In this document: piece by piece, positions 1-6,936 of the stretch | Layout of the letters: each line of letters begins with the position of its first letter | Position numbering within the stretch: the first letter of the stretch is position 1 | Source of the DNA: Acidobacteriota bacterium | GTDB taxonomy: Bacteria > Acidobacteriota > Terriglobia > UBA7540 | Length of the DNA: 10,198 nucleotides | Direction of reading: 5' to 3' | NCBI GenBank assembly: GCA_003165615.1 | Contig: PLWR01000631.1 | Coordinates: 12,163 to 22,360, forward strand | Position numbers and translations under genes: made by a program | The notes under the pieces: generated by a model | The model's input: the letters and a program-made list of their open reading frames with translations, nothing else | What the model was told of the DNA's origin: nothing | Databases searched by the model: none

Positions 1-176
1 GAGGGGGTCGCATTGTGCACAGTCTAAGTGAAAAGTATTGGGCCTAAGCGGGATTTGTTGCCACGGGCCTGGGCAGCCTCTTCCCTCAAGGCGGGCAGGC
101 GAGTACAATTCACTTTTGGCTGAACGGCCCACGGCTGCGCACAACATTAGGCGGCGAGCCACTGATCCTGGGAATT

Positions 177-488
177 ATGCAAAAAACCCTGCGCATCATT
201 TTAGGAGCCGCTATCGTCGGCGTGGTTCTACATGCCGCCGACCTGGCCACGCGCGATTGCCGGCTTGCGCCCTATGTGTACGACGATTGCATGTGGATCA
301 ACCTCCGCAGGCATCTGGGCTTACCCGCAAGCCGCTTCTTGCGCATGGGTATTCTGGAGTGTGTGGGGATTGTTCTCGCCCTGGTTCTGTATCTTACCTT
401 CCGCTACATATTCCCTTTTCGAAATGCAACGTCGACTACGCCCAAGGCCTCACGGCCCCTGGCGTCCGAGCCTCCCAAGCCGGTATAG
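177..488 (+). CDS. Small two-helix membrane protein of unknown function
   Basis: The 103-residue product is not a family I recognise. Residues about 5-22 form a hydrophobic helix that could be an uncleaved signal anchor, and residues about 59-80 form a second hydrophobic helix. Between them lies a polar loop with two cysteines (in DCRLAPYVYDDC) and an Arg-rich stretch; the C-terminal 20 residues are Ser/Thr/Pro-rich. The layout suggests an inner-membrane protein with a short loop and a disordered tail. The start is ATG 177 with only a weak GGGA Shine-Dalgarno element four bases upstream. A 188-codon frame covers the same DNA, but its Arg/Pro/Gly-rich product has no helix or domain pattern, so this frame is preferred. 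The gene ends 62 bp before the convergent phosphodiesterase stop. That it is a real gene is fairly likely; its role is unknown. Confidence 0.62.
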   Translation: MQKTLRIILGAAIVGVVLHAADLATRDCRLAPYVYDDCMWINLRRHLGLPASRFLRMGILECVGIVLALVLYLTFRYIFPFRNATSTTPKASRPLASEPPKPV

Positions 489-550
489 CGCGGGCGATTC
501 GGGTTAATCCGGATCAGATCGCGTCCGCGGCGATTCCCGCGCCACGAGTG

Positions 551-1933
551 TCATTTGAATATTTCGTTGAGCGGTGGTTGATCTCCAAACCCTACGGCGC
601 TTAATCCCAGCGCTTTCAGAATCGTCGGTCCCTCCGACGTCATCCGAATCCGATGCAGGTTCACTCCCGGACGGATGTCCGGTCCCCACGCAATGAATGA
701 GGATTCGAGCCCGGAGCGGTAGGGCAGGTAGCCGTGTGTTCCGCCCGTGGATTTCTGCGTGCTGATGAGGTCGCCCGTGGCATGATTGCCGAAGGCATAT
801 CCCTCCGGTGCATCCAGAGCCAATTGCACGGCAGGCTCGGCGCCCAAATCGTGAAGTGCGGATCGGTCGAACTCCGCCCACAGAACGCCCTCATCCATCA
901 GTGGCTTGAGGGCGGACTGAACCTGACCGCGCAGGTCTTCGCCCTCGGGCCAATAGAGGAAGAAAGAACCGCCATTGGTGAGGGTGGAAACCTTCCCACC
1001 CGTAATCTGCCCGGCGGAATCGGTGGAGAGCAGGCCCGCTTTGGCCAGCAAGACATTGGGCTGGATGAGGTGGTCCGTGCGAAGAAAACCGTGGTCGGAG
1101 ACGATGAAGACATCCGTGGAGCCACCCAGCCCCGATTCCCGGATGGCTTGCAGCAATTCACCCACATGCCCATCACACTCTTCCAGCGCCTGGGCAGCCT
1201 GCGGGCTGTCGGGGCCAAAGGAATGCTCGGTGTGATCCGGGTCGACCAGATGGACCAGCATCAAATTGGGTCGATATTTTTGGATGATGTAGGCCGCCAC
1301 GCGGGTGCGAATCACGTCGATATTCAGCCCAGCGGCCTGCGGGCCAACCGCTTGCAATGCTTCCTCTGTCAGGCCGGGAGTTGCGTGTTGCGCAATGTAT
1401 TGCAGGTCCCAGATCATGTCCTTGGACGCATCCCAGATTTCCGGAATGTTCCAATCGATTGCCGCACCCACCGTGGCCGGCCACGAAACCGCGGCCGAAG
1501 TCAGATGTGCCCGCCGCGCTTCGTCCCACAGCGTCGGTGTCTTGAAGTCTTTGGCGTACCAGAACCAATCTTCCACTTTCTTCTCCGCGGTGCGCACGGC
1601 GACGTTCGAGTAAATGCCATGCTCTGCCGGTGTACGTCCCGTCACGATGGTGCTGTGGGAAGGGTAAGTCACCGTGGGGTAGACGCCTTCGACCCCCTCG
1701 GCATAACTGCCTTCGGCGCGTAATCGCTTCAAGTTTGGGATGTGCGCATTCAGTGCAGTCTGGGCGTAGAAGTTTGCGCCCATTCCATCCAGCGAAACGA
1801 CCAGAACATGGTGATCGGCTGAGGGGGGCTGGGGCAGGTCCTGAGCAGACAGGCATACGCTCAGGGATAACAGTGCGGCAAGAATGAAAACGGCCGCCAC
1901 GGCAGCATATTGCTGATTTCGCCGAGATCTCAT
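551..1933 (-). CDS. Exported type I phosphodiesterase / nucleotide pyrophosphatase (alkaline phosphatase superfamily)
   Basis: This 460-residue protein has the metal-site pattern of the ectonucleotide pyrophosphatase/phosphodiesterase (NPP) family, which hydrolyses phosphodiester or pyrophosphate bonds using two zinc ions and a threonine nucleophile. Visible motifs in order: signal peptide (RSRR n-region, hydrophobic core about 10-28, likely cleavage near Ser29-Ala30); LDGMG with Asp49; YPTVTYPSHST with the probable nucleophile Thr89; DPDHTEH with Asp233 and His237; SDHGF with Asp280 and His281; THGYLP with His400. All expected ligands are present, so the enzyme should be active in the periplasm or outside the cell. 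The natural substrate cannot be read from sequence; nucleotides, phospholipid head groups and other phosphodiesters are all possible. The ATG at 1933 is needed for the signal peptide, yet it is preceded by eight C residues on the coding strand and has no Shine-Dalgarno. It is divergent from the CPBP-like gene. Confidence 0.94.
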   Translation of the reverse strand: MRSRRNQQYAAVAAVFILAALLSLSVCLSAQDLPQPPSADHHVLVVSLDGMGANFYAQTALNAHIPNLKRLRAEGSYAEGVEGVYPTVTYPSHSTIVTGRTPAEHGIYSNVAVRTAEKKVEDWFWYAKDFKTPTLWDEARRAHLTSAAVSWPATVGAAIDWNIPEIWDASKDMIWDLQYIAQHATPGLTEEALQAVGPQAAGLNIDVIRTRVAAYIIQKYRPNLMLVHLVDPDHTEHSFGPDSPQAAQALEECDGHVGELLQAIRESGLGGSTDVFIVSDHGFLRTDHLIQPNVLLAKAGLLSTDSAGQITGGKVSTLTNGGSFFLYWPEGEDLRGQVQSALKPLMDEGVLWAEFDRSALHDLGAEPAVQLALDAPEGYAFGNHATGDLISTQKSTGGTHGYLPYRSGLESSFIAWGPDIRPGVNLHRIRMTSEGPTILKALGLSAVGFGDQPPLNEIFK

Positions 1934-1974
1934 GGGGGGGGAGTTTCAGGAGTACAATAGAAAAAGGAATATTC
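1934..1974. promoter_or_regulatory. Short divergent intergenic region with possible shared promoter elements
   Basis: Only 41 bp separate the two divergent start codons, so any promoters must overlap each other or the coding ends. On the plus strand TACAAT (1953-1958) resembles a -10 box, and the minus strand of the same bases gives TATTGT-like sequence. Neither has a convincing -35 at the right distance. AAGGA shortly upstream of ATG 1975 is a good ribosome site for the CPBP-like gene. A run of eight G (1934-1941) directly abuts the phosphodiesterase start. The promoter call is tentative. Confidence 0.3.
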
Positions 1975-2661
1975 ATGAGCTGGGGTACCTCAGTGGGAAT
2001 CATGGAAGACGGTGGCGGCACAGGCCGCCCACTCGCCATGGCAACAGCATTTGAAGTCGCGTTGATTTTCACTGGAATTCTCGTCTACATCTGGCGTTGG
2101 CAACACACTTACCCTCTTATGTGGATGGCCCTTCTGGCCTTGATTCTTGTGAGTCACGTATTACATCGAGACACCCTGCGTGGGCTCGGCCTGGGCCGGG
2201 CCGGCCTTCGATCCAGCGCCCAATGGGTGTTGCCGTTGGCCATCCTCCTGTGCCTGCCGTTGCTTTTCTATGGATTTGTCCTTCACAGCTTAGTGCTTCT
2301 TCGCCCGAACTGGCAATCCCTTGTTCTTCTTCTCGGCTATAATGCTTGGTGTGTATTTCAGCAATACCTGACCCAGTCTTACTTCCATAACCGCTTGATG
2401 CTGGTCATTCGCAATCGCCACGTAAGTTCCGCTCTGGTGGGAATCATGTTCAGCGCTACGCACATTCCCAACCTTATCCTGATGATTGCCACCTTGATCG
2501 CGGGATTTGTCTTTGCGGAAGTGTTTGCCCGTTATCGCAACATCTGGCCCCTGGCGCTGGCACAGGCAGTAGGCGGCCTCCTCCTCGCCGCCGTCGCGCC
2601 GGATGCGCTGATTCACCACATGCGCGTGGGACCGGGGTACTTTTTTTACGGGATACGGTAG
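1975..2661 (+). CDS. CPBP/Abi-like membrane protein with degenerate protease motifs
   Basis: This 228-residue protein is largely hydrophobic, with helices near residues 24-41, 47-62, 84-107, 115-128, 153-186 and 190-208. The pattern resembles the CPBP (CAAX protease and bacteriocin-processing) glutamic intramembrane protease family. The second motif is present as FSATH (Phe159, His163), followed by the usual Gly-rich helix and an aromatic/Arg loop (ARYRNIWPLALAQ). The EExxxR motif is replaced by QQYLTQ (Gln129, Gln130, Gln134), and the later motif histidine position reads Gln197. This is either a non-catalytic member or a distant relative. The ATG at 1975 has an AAGGA Shine-Dalgarno about six bases upstream; a start at Met22 would remove a polar N-terminus and is possible. 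Function could be membrane scaffolding or binding of prenylated peptides, but this is inference. It is divergent from the phosphodiesterase. Confidence 0.75.
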   Translation: MSWGTSVGIMEDGGGTGRPLAMATAFEVALIFTGILVYIWRWQHTYPLMWMALLALILVSHVLHRDTLRGLGLGRAGLRSSAQWVLPLAILLCLPLLFYGFVLHSLVLLRPNWQSLVLLLGYNAWCVFQQYLTQSYFHNRLMLVIRNRHVSSALVGIMFSATHIPNLILMIATLIAGFVFAEVFARYRNIWPLALAQAVGGLLLAAVAPDALIHHMRVGPGYFFYGIR

Positions 2662-2804
2662 GGTAAAGCGTAGGCAGCAAACCATCCGCGGCGTTATCTT
2701 CTTGCCAGATTCCAAATCGTGCATCGCACCGGGAAGTGTACTCAGAAAGTGTTACAACTTTATTTCGGATGGAATAATGCTTCCTGCTGGGTGCCTTGTG
2801 CTTA

Positions 2805-2839
2805 CTGCCCACTGCCCACTGCCAACTGCCTACTGCCTA
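2805..2839. repeat. Heptad tandem array (CTGCCNA)x5
   Basis: Five contiguous seven-base units: CTGCCCA twice, CTGCCAA, then CTGCCTA twice. On the minus strand the unit reads TAGGCAG, and one copy supplies the TAG stop of the radical SAM gene, so the array overlaps its 3' end. The same unit recurs at 5641-5696. It resembles the heptanucleotide STRR-type repeats known from cyanobacteria, but relatedness is not shown. Confidence 0.85.
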
Positions 2840-3945
2840 CCGCTTTTCCGCAGGCGTGGCAAGAACGGCAGATCAGCGATTTGGCCTTTGAATTTTTCCG
2901 CCCAGCGCCCTGGGATGGAGATTCCGCACTGCGGGCACGCGCCTTTCGATGTCAGTCGATAATCCAGAATGTGGTAGCCAAGTCTTTCAATCAGTAATTC
3001 GTGGCACTGGGGGCAGTGAGTGTTCTCAAGCTCGCCCACTTGTCCCGGCAGATTCCCCGTGTAAATAAATCGCAGCCCGGCCGCCTTGCCGATTGCCGCC
3101 GCCCGCATCAGGTCGTGCGGCTGGGTGTTGGCGGGGTCGGTCATCTTGTAATCCTTGTGGAAAGCCGAAACGTGCCAGGGAATGTCGGGTGAAACACTTG
3201 CGACAAATTCCGTGAGCCGCTGGAGCTCATCATCGGAATCGTTGAAGCCTGGAATCAGCAGGGTGACGATCTCAACCCAGATTCCCATCTCGTGCAGGCT
3301 GCGAATCGTCTGGAGAATGGGTTCGATGCGTCCACCGAGCTCACGGTAGTGGCGGTCGTCGAAACTCTTCAGGTCGACCTTGTAGAGGTCCACCCACGGC
3401 CGCAGGTATTCGAGCACCTGCGGTGTGCCATTGCCGTTGGAGACGTAGCCGGTCACGAGCCCCGCGGCTTTGGCTTCCTTGAAAATGGCAACGGCCCACT
3501 CGCTGGTGATCAGCGGCTCGTTGTAAGTGCTGACCAGAACTTTAGCGCCTTGCTGAACGGCGTCGCGAACAAGCTCTTGCGGCGTTACGTGCATCAGCCG
3601 AGAGGCAGCGCGCGGGTCACGAATGGCTTGGGAGGTGTCCCAGTTCTGGCAATAGGCGCAATGCAGGTCGCACCCGAACATTCCAAAACTGAAAGCAAGA
3701 GCGCCGGGATAGGCGTGATGGAAGGGCTTTTTTTCGATTGGGTCGCACTGGACTCCGGCGGCATAACCCCAGGGGACCTGTAGTTTGCCCCCTTGGTTGA
3801 AGCGGACTTTGCAGATGCCCAGTTGCCCTTCCGGAATGCGACAGCAATGGCCGCAGGCGAAACAGCGCACAAAGCCCCGGTCGATCTTTTCGTAAAGCTC
3901 GCCTTCGCGAACGTTGGCGTTAAGAATATTCTGGAGCGTGGCCAT
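2830..3945 (-). CDS. amrS: AmmeMemoRadiSam system radical SAM enzyme
   Basis: This 371-residue protein is a radical SAM enzyme of the AmmeMemoRadiSam type. The cluster motif CDLHCAYC gives Cys92, Cys96 and Cys99, in the CxxxCxxC spacing that binds the 4Fe-4S cluster used to cleave S-adenosylmethionine. An N-terminal Cys-rich segment (Cys28, 31, 34, 35, 45) and a C-terminal CPQC...CPQC pair (Cys311/314, Cys337/340) may hold further metal; this arrangement fits the family. STYNEP (139-144) and the VSNGNGT stretch are typical of its TIM-barrel core. The family is often encoded near AMMECR1 and MEMO domain proteins, but neither is in this window and the substrate is unknown. The start ATG has AAGG nine bases upstream. 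The last residues and the stop codon lie inside a heptad repeat, so the natural C-terminus may have been altered. Confidence 0.93.
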   Translation of the reverse strand: MATLQNILNANVREGELYEKIDRGFVRCFACGHCCRIPEGQLGICKVRFNQGGKLQVPWGYAAGVQCDPIEKKPFHHAYPGALAFSFGMFGCDLHCAYCQNWDTSQAIRDPRAASRLMHVTPQELVRDAVQQGAKVLVSTYNEPLITSEWAVAIFKEAKAAGLVTGYVSNGNGTPQVLEYLRPWVDLYKVDLKSFDDRHYRELGGRIEPILQTIRSLHEMGIWVEIVTLLIPGFNDSDDELQRLTEFVASVSPDIPWHVSAFHKDYKMTDPANTQPHDLMRAAAIGKAAGLRFIYTGNLPGQVGELENTHCPQCHELLIERLGYHILDYRLTSKGACPQCGISIPGRWAEKFKGQIADLPFLPRLRKSGRQ

Positions 3946-3968
3946 GATTCACGACCTTCAGAAAGACA

Positions 3969-4010
3969 CGAAATTCGAAGTTCGAAACTCGAAATTCGAA
4001 AATCGAAATC
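3969..4010. repeat. Heptad tandem array (CGAAATT-type)x6
   Basis: Six contiguous seven-base units: CGAAATT, CGAAGTT, CGAAACT, CGAAATT, CGAAAAT, CGAAATC. The array lies 23 bp upstream of the radical SAM start codon and would be part of its 5' untranslated leader if the candidate promoter at 4059-4087 is used. Every unit begins CGAA; the variation is confined to the last three bases. Confidence 0.85.
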
Positions 4011-4174
4011 CGCCGAGATGCGGGCGGCGAAGTTCCAACCTCGCTATTCTGCCTTACTATTATACTCCCGCCGACCACGACTGTTTGGAGCACGCGGCAA
4101 TACTATTTGGGCTGGAATCTTTTTCGAGAGTCAAACCTCGTAGCTCGTGGCGATTTTCGGTTTTCGAATTTCGA
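3989..4174. repeat. Long-range inverted repeat formed by two CGAAATT-type arrays
   Basis: The 20 bases at 3989-4008 match the reverse complement of 4155-4174 at 19 of 20 positions. The right arm is itself about three heptads of the CGAAATT type read on the minus strand, starting about ten bases after the anti-sigma stop codon. The arms are 146 bp apart and together bracket most of the gap between the anti-sigma and radical SAM genes. It could be a MITE-like remnant or simply two oppositely oriented repeat arrays. Confidence 0.7.
4059..4087 (-). promoter_or_regulatory. Candidate sigma-70 promoter for the radical SAM gene
   Basis: The minus strand has a perfect TATAAT (4064-4059) with CAAACA (4087-4082) 17 bases upstream; the latter matches TTGACA at three of six positions. 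Transcription would start near 4052, giving a leader of about 107 bases that contains the CGAAATT heptad array. This would make the radical SAM gene independent of the sigma/anti-sigma operon. Confidence 0.35.
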
Positions 4175-4183
4175 TTTCTGGCC

Positions 4184-5584
4184 TCAGGGTTTTCTCTGCC
4201 AATGTTGGCCGCCGTCATCGCTGGCCCATTTCGAGCCGGAAGTTGTCGTGACGGTGAGATGCTGCGGGTCGTGCAATTGAATGTCGGTGAGGGTCTCCGT
4301 GACGGCGTTTCCCTCGACGGTGATGCTCACCCGGTTCCAAGTGGTGCCCCCATCGAGGGAATGAAAGAGGGCCCCCCTCGTACCGCCCGCCCAGACATCA
4401 TTGCCGAGGGCGGCAACTGTCATGAACTTGATTCCGCGGGCGACCTGAATCGGCTCAAGGGTTTTGCCCGCATGTGTGGTGCGCTGTACTTGGCCTTGCG
4501 ATGAAACGGTCCAGAGGGCAGCGGGCGGACCAGCCTCCAGTTCCTTATCAGCGCTATATGCCGCCGCCCCGCCCATAGACGCTTGGGCTCGCATGAGGGG
4601 GCCTCCCAGTGTGGTTCTCTGAGGGGCAGCTTTCGCCGCGATGGCCTCACCTCGGCTCGTGCCGGCATTGCCTACCTCGGCCGCAACGCTTGGGGAGGGC
4701 GTGCGCAATGGTTCCTGGCGAGCTGTGACCTCCCCGCTTTGAGCTCCGGCGCTTAAAGCTGACGGGGCACCGTGCGAACGACTGCTTGCTTGCCCTGCCA
4801 CTCCGTAGGCGGCCATGGGCATGGCCGCTGGTGCAAAGGGGAGGGAAGGGTGGGGAGGGGCCACTGCGGTCATTGCATTCCCACCCTTGCCTTCGCCTTC
4901 CGCAGTCTGCACGCTGGGAAGATTGTCAGCCCTCACCGGGGCGGGTGGCCGGGTGGAATCCAACGCCGTCACTTGTTTCTTAGCCGTGGCTTGCTCTTCG
5001 TTATCCTGGAGAGAAATATCTCGCCGGGCTCCCGATATTTTCGCCATCGACGTCAATGCACCAGCGGATTCTCGCGCCTCTGCCGACGGTTTGGCTTGGG
5101 CAGTTTTGGCAGGCGACGGAGCTGACGGCAGCGGAGCGGCGGCCTGGGGAGGGTTCGCCGCGTTTCCCGCCGGAGCTGGGGTTGACGTTACTTTAGAAAT
5201 TTCCTGTTGCCGCTTCCACATGTCGGGGTGCAAAACCACGACGATGGTCAGCCCTCCCAACACCGCGGCCATCGCGCCCCAACGCAGAACGGGCCAGGGG
5301 TTCCACCGCCGTCCAGCGGCGACGCGAACGGGCGGGGCTATCGCCGCTTCCGTCGGCATGGAAAGGGCTGCGATCTCACGGCAATCCGCGCACTGGCTGA
5401 GATGGGTCAGCACCTGCGTGCGCTCCTTTTCCGTCAGCGTCTTTTCCACAAAGGCCGCGAGCAGATTGGCGTCGGGATGTCGGCCGCCTTGGAAATCAGC
5501 CGGCCCCCCGGAGGCTCCGGAAGATTCCGGCGCATGAGGTTGTGCCTTCAACCTTGCGAGTGCGATTTTTGGTAATCCCGCCAT
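4184..5584 (-). CDS. Anti-sigma factor: zf-HC2 zinc finger, one membrane helix, long linker, YCF48/BNR-like C-terminal domain
   Basis: This 466-residue protein probably holds the adjacent sigma factor inactive at the membrane and releases it on an outside signal. Residues 36-70 form a zf-HC2-type finger (His61, Cys65, Cys68 in HxxxCxxC, with His36 upstream). A single transmembrane helix spans about 98-119. A low-complexity Ala/Pro/Ser/Thr-rich linker follows to about 370. The last 95 residues carry two BNR/YCF48-like signatures, SLDGGTTW and SDDGGQHW (455-462), which are beta-propeller blade motifs. Two blades do not make a full propeller, so the domain may be partial or act by association. 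The finger should be cytoplasmic and the blades periplasmic. The ATG at 5584 lacks a Shine-Dalgarno, with heptad repeat just upstream, so translation may depend on structure or coupling. It is downstream of, and probably co-transcribed with, the sigma gene. Confidence 0.88.
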   Translation of the reverse strand: MAGLPKIALARLKAQPHAPESSGASGGPADFQGGRHPDANLLAAFVEKTLTEKERTQVLTHLSQCADCREIAALSMPTEAAIAPPVRVAAGRRWNPWPVLRWGAMAAVLGGLTIVVVLHPDMWKRQQEISKVTSTPAPAGNAANPPQAAAPLPSAPSPAKTAQAKPSAEARESAGALTSMAKISGARRDISLQDNEEQATAKKQVTALDSTRPPAPVRADNLPSVQTAEGEGKGGNAMTAVAPPHPSLPFAPAAMPMAAYGVAGQASSRSHGAPSALSAGAQSGEVTARQEPLRTPSPSVAAEVGNAGTSRGEAIAAKAAPQRTTLGGPLMRAQASMGGAAAYSADKELEAGPPAALWTVSSQGQVQRTTHAGKTLEPIQVARGIKFMTVAALGNDVWAGGTRGALFHSLDGGTTWNRVSITVEGNAVTETLTDIQLHDPQHLTVTTTSGSKWASDDGGQHWQRKP

Positions 5585-5601
5585 AAAGTGATTGGGCAGA
5601 T

Positions 5602-5710
5602 GGGCAGTGGGCAGATGGGCATTGGTAACACCATTTGCCCCTGCCCACTACCTACTGCCCGCTGCCTATTGCTTACTGCCTACTGCTTACTGCCCATCTA
5701 CCCACTGCCC
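5602..5710 (-). repeat. Intercistronic hairpin between sigma and anti-sigma genes
   Basis: The 20 bases at 5602-5621 and 5691-5710 are inverted copies with one difference. In minus-strand RNA, the direction of the operon, the odd pair is a G-U wobble, so the 20-bp helix is unbroken; in plus-strand RNA it would be a C-A mismatch. The 69-base loop is made mostly of CTGCCTA-type heptads. The structure starts just after the sigma stop codon and ends 18 bases before the anti-sigma start. It could stabilise or pause the transcript or set the sigma to anti-sigma ratio. Confidence 0.6.
5641..5696. repeat. Heptad tandem array (CTGCCTA-type)x8
   Basis: Eight contiguous seven-base units: CTGCCCA, CTACCTA, CTGCCCG, CTGCCTA, TTGCTTA, CTGCCTA, CTGCTTA, CTGCCCA. 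It is followed by more C-rich sequence of the same style up to the sigma stop codon at 5733. The unit is the same as in the array at 2805-2839, about 2.8 kb away. Confidence 0.85.
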
Positions 5711-5732
5711 CCCTGCCCCCCTGCCTGCCCTA

Positions 5733-6626
5733 TTATGGAACGGTTTGCTGGCCTTTTTCTTGCATTAGTCGGCGGCGAACATCCAGTGAGAGTTCTGTGA
5801 CCTCGACCTCCATGGTTTGTTCCGCCTCTTTGCGGCTCATGCCGCGTTTCATCAGACCGGAGAGAATCGTCATGCGTGTCGCGGCCGTGATTTTTTCCAC
5901 CTTGCGGCTGATGGTGGATTCGTGTACGCCCAGCAGGCGAGCGGTTTCCGCCAGCGTGCGGTCATCAAGGTAATAACTGGCCAAAATGAATTTGTCTTCT
6001 GCCGCGAGGGAAGCGAGCGCTTCATCCGTCGCCTCGCGCAAACGCGCGTCGATGGCCTGGGTGGGGTCGGGCGTTTCCACCTCGAACTGCGCCCCCGCCT
6101 CGGCCTGTTCCTCCAGACTTACCAATCGCTGTTGGCGGCGAAAGCGATTGACATATTCCTGCGCCAGGACGGCCCGCAGCCAGCCCTCCAGTGAGCCGCG
6201 GCCCGTAAAGGAGTTTAGCTTGGAGATCCGCCGGCCATCTGACGTACGCGTGCCGTAAAGATCCGCATAAAGGGAATCTGCCATCTCACGGGCATTCGCG
6301 TCCCCTTGCACGATGGAGTGCGCCGCGCTGAAGAGCTTCTCGCGATACCGGGTCAGGAAAATTTCCCAAGCAGTCTCGCTGCCCAGGGCGCAGGCGCGGG
6401 CCAGGGCCAACTCCTCCACCCGAAGGTGGGTGACGAAATCCGCAACTTCCGAAGCACTCGCATTGGCAGGTAGATATTGGGTGGCAACCTCTTGCAGGAT
6501 GCTGGCGAAATCCCTCAGTGTTAAGCCGAATTTCGCCCCTCCGGCTTGGCGATGAAGCTGGGTCGCCAACATTTCCGGAATGTTGATCTTCGATGGGCGG
6601 GTGGCGGTTTCCTGGCTGCCGCTCAT
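5733..6626 (-). CDS. ECF-like RNA polymerase sigma factor (sigma-70 family)
   Basis: The product is 297 residues from the chosen start. Region 2 lies at about 72-165: an acidic-aromatic helix (ETAWEIFLTRYREKLF) followed by GRGSLEGWLRAVLAQEYVNRFRRQ-like sequence, which matches the core-binding and -10 recognition helices. Region 4 lies at about 198-252, with the helix-turn-helix LAETARLLGVHESTISRKVE. An N-terminal extension of about 70 residues and a Glu-rich C-terminal tail of 40 residues make it longer than a typical ECF sigma factor (about 180-200). The frame stays open 21 codons further upstream, but that part lies in a repeat-like G/C-rich stretch, and ATG 6626 has TAAGG nine bases before it, so the shorter form is preferred. 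The anti-sigma gene follows on the same strand, the usual arrangement for a sigma/anti-sigma pair. Target genes are unknown; autoregulation is likely but not visible. Confidence 0.9.
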   Translation of the reverse strand: MSGSQETATRPSKINIPEMLATQLHRQAGGAKFGLTLRDFASILQEVATQYLPANASASEVADFVTHLRVEELALARACALGSETAWEIFLTRYREKLFSAAHSIVQGDANAREMADSLYADLYGTRTSDGRRISKLNSFTGRGSLEGWLRAVLAQEYVNRFRRQQRLVSLEEQAEAGAQFEVETPDPTQAIDARLREATDEALASLAAEDKFILASYYLDDRTLAETARLLGVHESTISRKVEKITAATRMTILSGLMKRGMSRKEAEQTMEVEVTELSLDVRRRLMQEKGQQTVP

Positions 6627-6649
6627 AGGATGCGACCTTACTAACAATT

Positions 6650-6745
6650 CTTCTTCCCTCGCCCCCTTGGGGGAGAGGGGGGACCGCAAGGCGGAGGGGG
6701 CCCCACGTTCTGCTGGTGGTGGGGGTGAGGGGATCTCTCGGGGAC
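6650..6745. repeat. G/C-rich REP-like dispersed repeat (probable)
   Basis: The block has CCCTCGCCCCCTTGGGGGAG at its left (6657-6676) with a CCCCC-TT-GGGGG hairpin, then GGAGGGGGCCCC, then GTGGGGGTGAGGGGA on its right. The CCCTC...GAGGG ends are roughly inverted. This sequence style recurs between genes in many environmental bacterial genomes, but a second copy is not in this window, so its dispersed nature is inferred. Confidence 0.5.
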
Positions 6746-6866
6746 AAATTGATGACCGATCTCCTCAAACCCCTTATGTGAACAGTGCGGGCCACCTGCG
6801 CCCGTTGGTGCCTCTAAATCCTTCTCCGCGTATGCCCAGCCGGGCACCCGAAACTTGGATGCAAGA

Positions 6867-6874
6867 ATTATAAC
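6867..6874. promoter_or_regulatory. Candidate overlapping -10 elements for the divergent genes
   Basis: The bases AATTATAAC contain TATAAC on the plus strand (6869-6874) and a perfect TATAAT on the minus strand (6872-6867). Either could serve the ARPP-1-like gene (leader about 55 bases) or the sigma gene. No good -35 is seen 16-18 bases away on either strand, so an alternative sigma factor or activator might be needed. Confidence 0.25.
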
Positions 6875-6936
6875 CTGATTCGTTCTAACCACAGACCGGG
6901 ACTTACACCCTCGGTCATTTACGCAAGGAGGAGACG

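Larger units (their letters stand above)
6627..6936. other. 310-bp divergent intergenic region between sigma and ARPP-1-like genes
   Basis: No gene is supported here. It holds a G/C-rich repeat-like block (6650-6745), then a more ordinary stretch with an A/T island (6866-6874), and ends in a strong ribosome site for the ARPP-1-like gene. Confidence 0.7.

Noticed and set aside
498..515. Imperfect palindrome ATTCGGGTTAATCCGGAT between convergent stops as a terminator
   Set aside because: The pairing is broken by mismatches and no T-run follows on either strand.
38..604. A 188-codon plus-strand frame at the left end
   Set aside because: Arg/Pro-rich with no hydrophobic or domain pattern, and it runs over the end of the phosphodiesterase gene; the 103-residue frame within it is more protein-like.
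734..1723. A 329-codon plus-strand frame opposite the phosphodiesterase gene
   Set aside because: It lies wholly antisense to a gene with all family motifs intact, and its product has no domain pattern; long antisense frames are expected in high-GC coding DNA.
1173..2072. A 299-codon minus-strand frame across the divergent promoter
   Set aside because: It overlaps two well-supported genes in other frames and gives an Arg/Gly/Pro-rich product typical of a shadow frame.
2805..5710. The CTGCC-type repeats as a CRISPR array
   Set aside because: Units are seven bases, contiguous and without spacers, and no cas gene is present.
6627..6689. Longer sigma factor start at 6689
   Set aside because: The extra 21 codons lie in a G/C-rich repeat-like block without a ribosome site, whereas ATG 6626 has TAAGG upstream.
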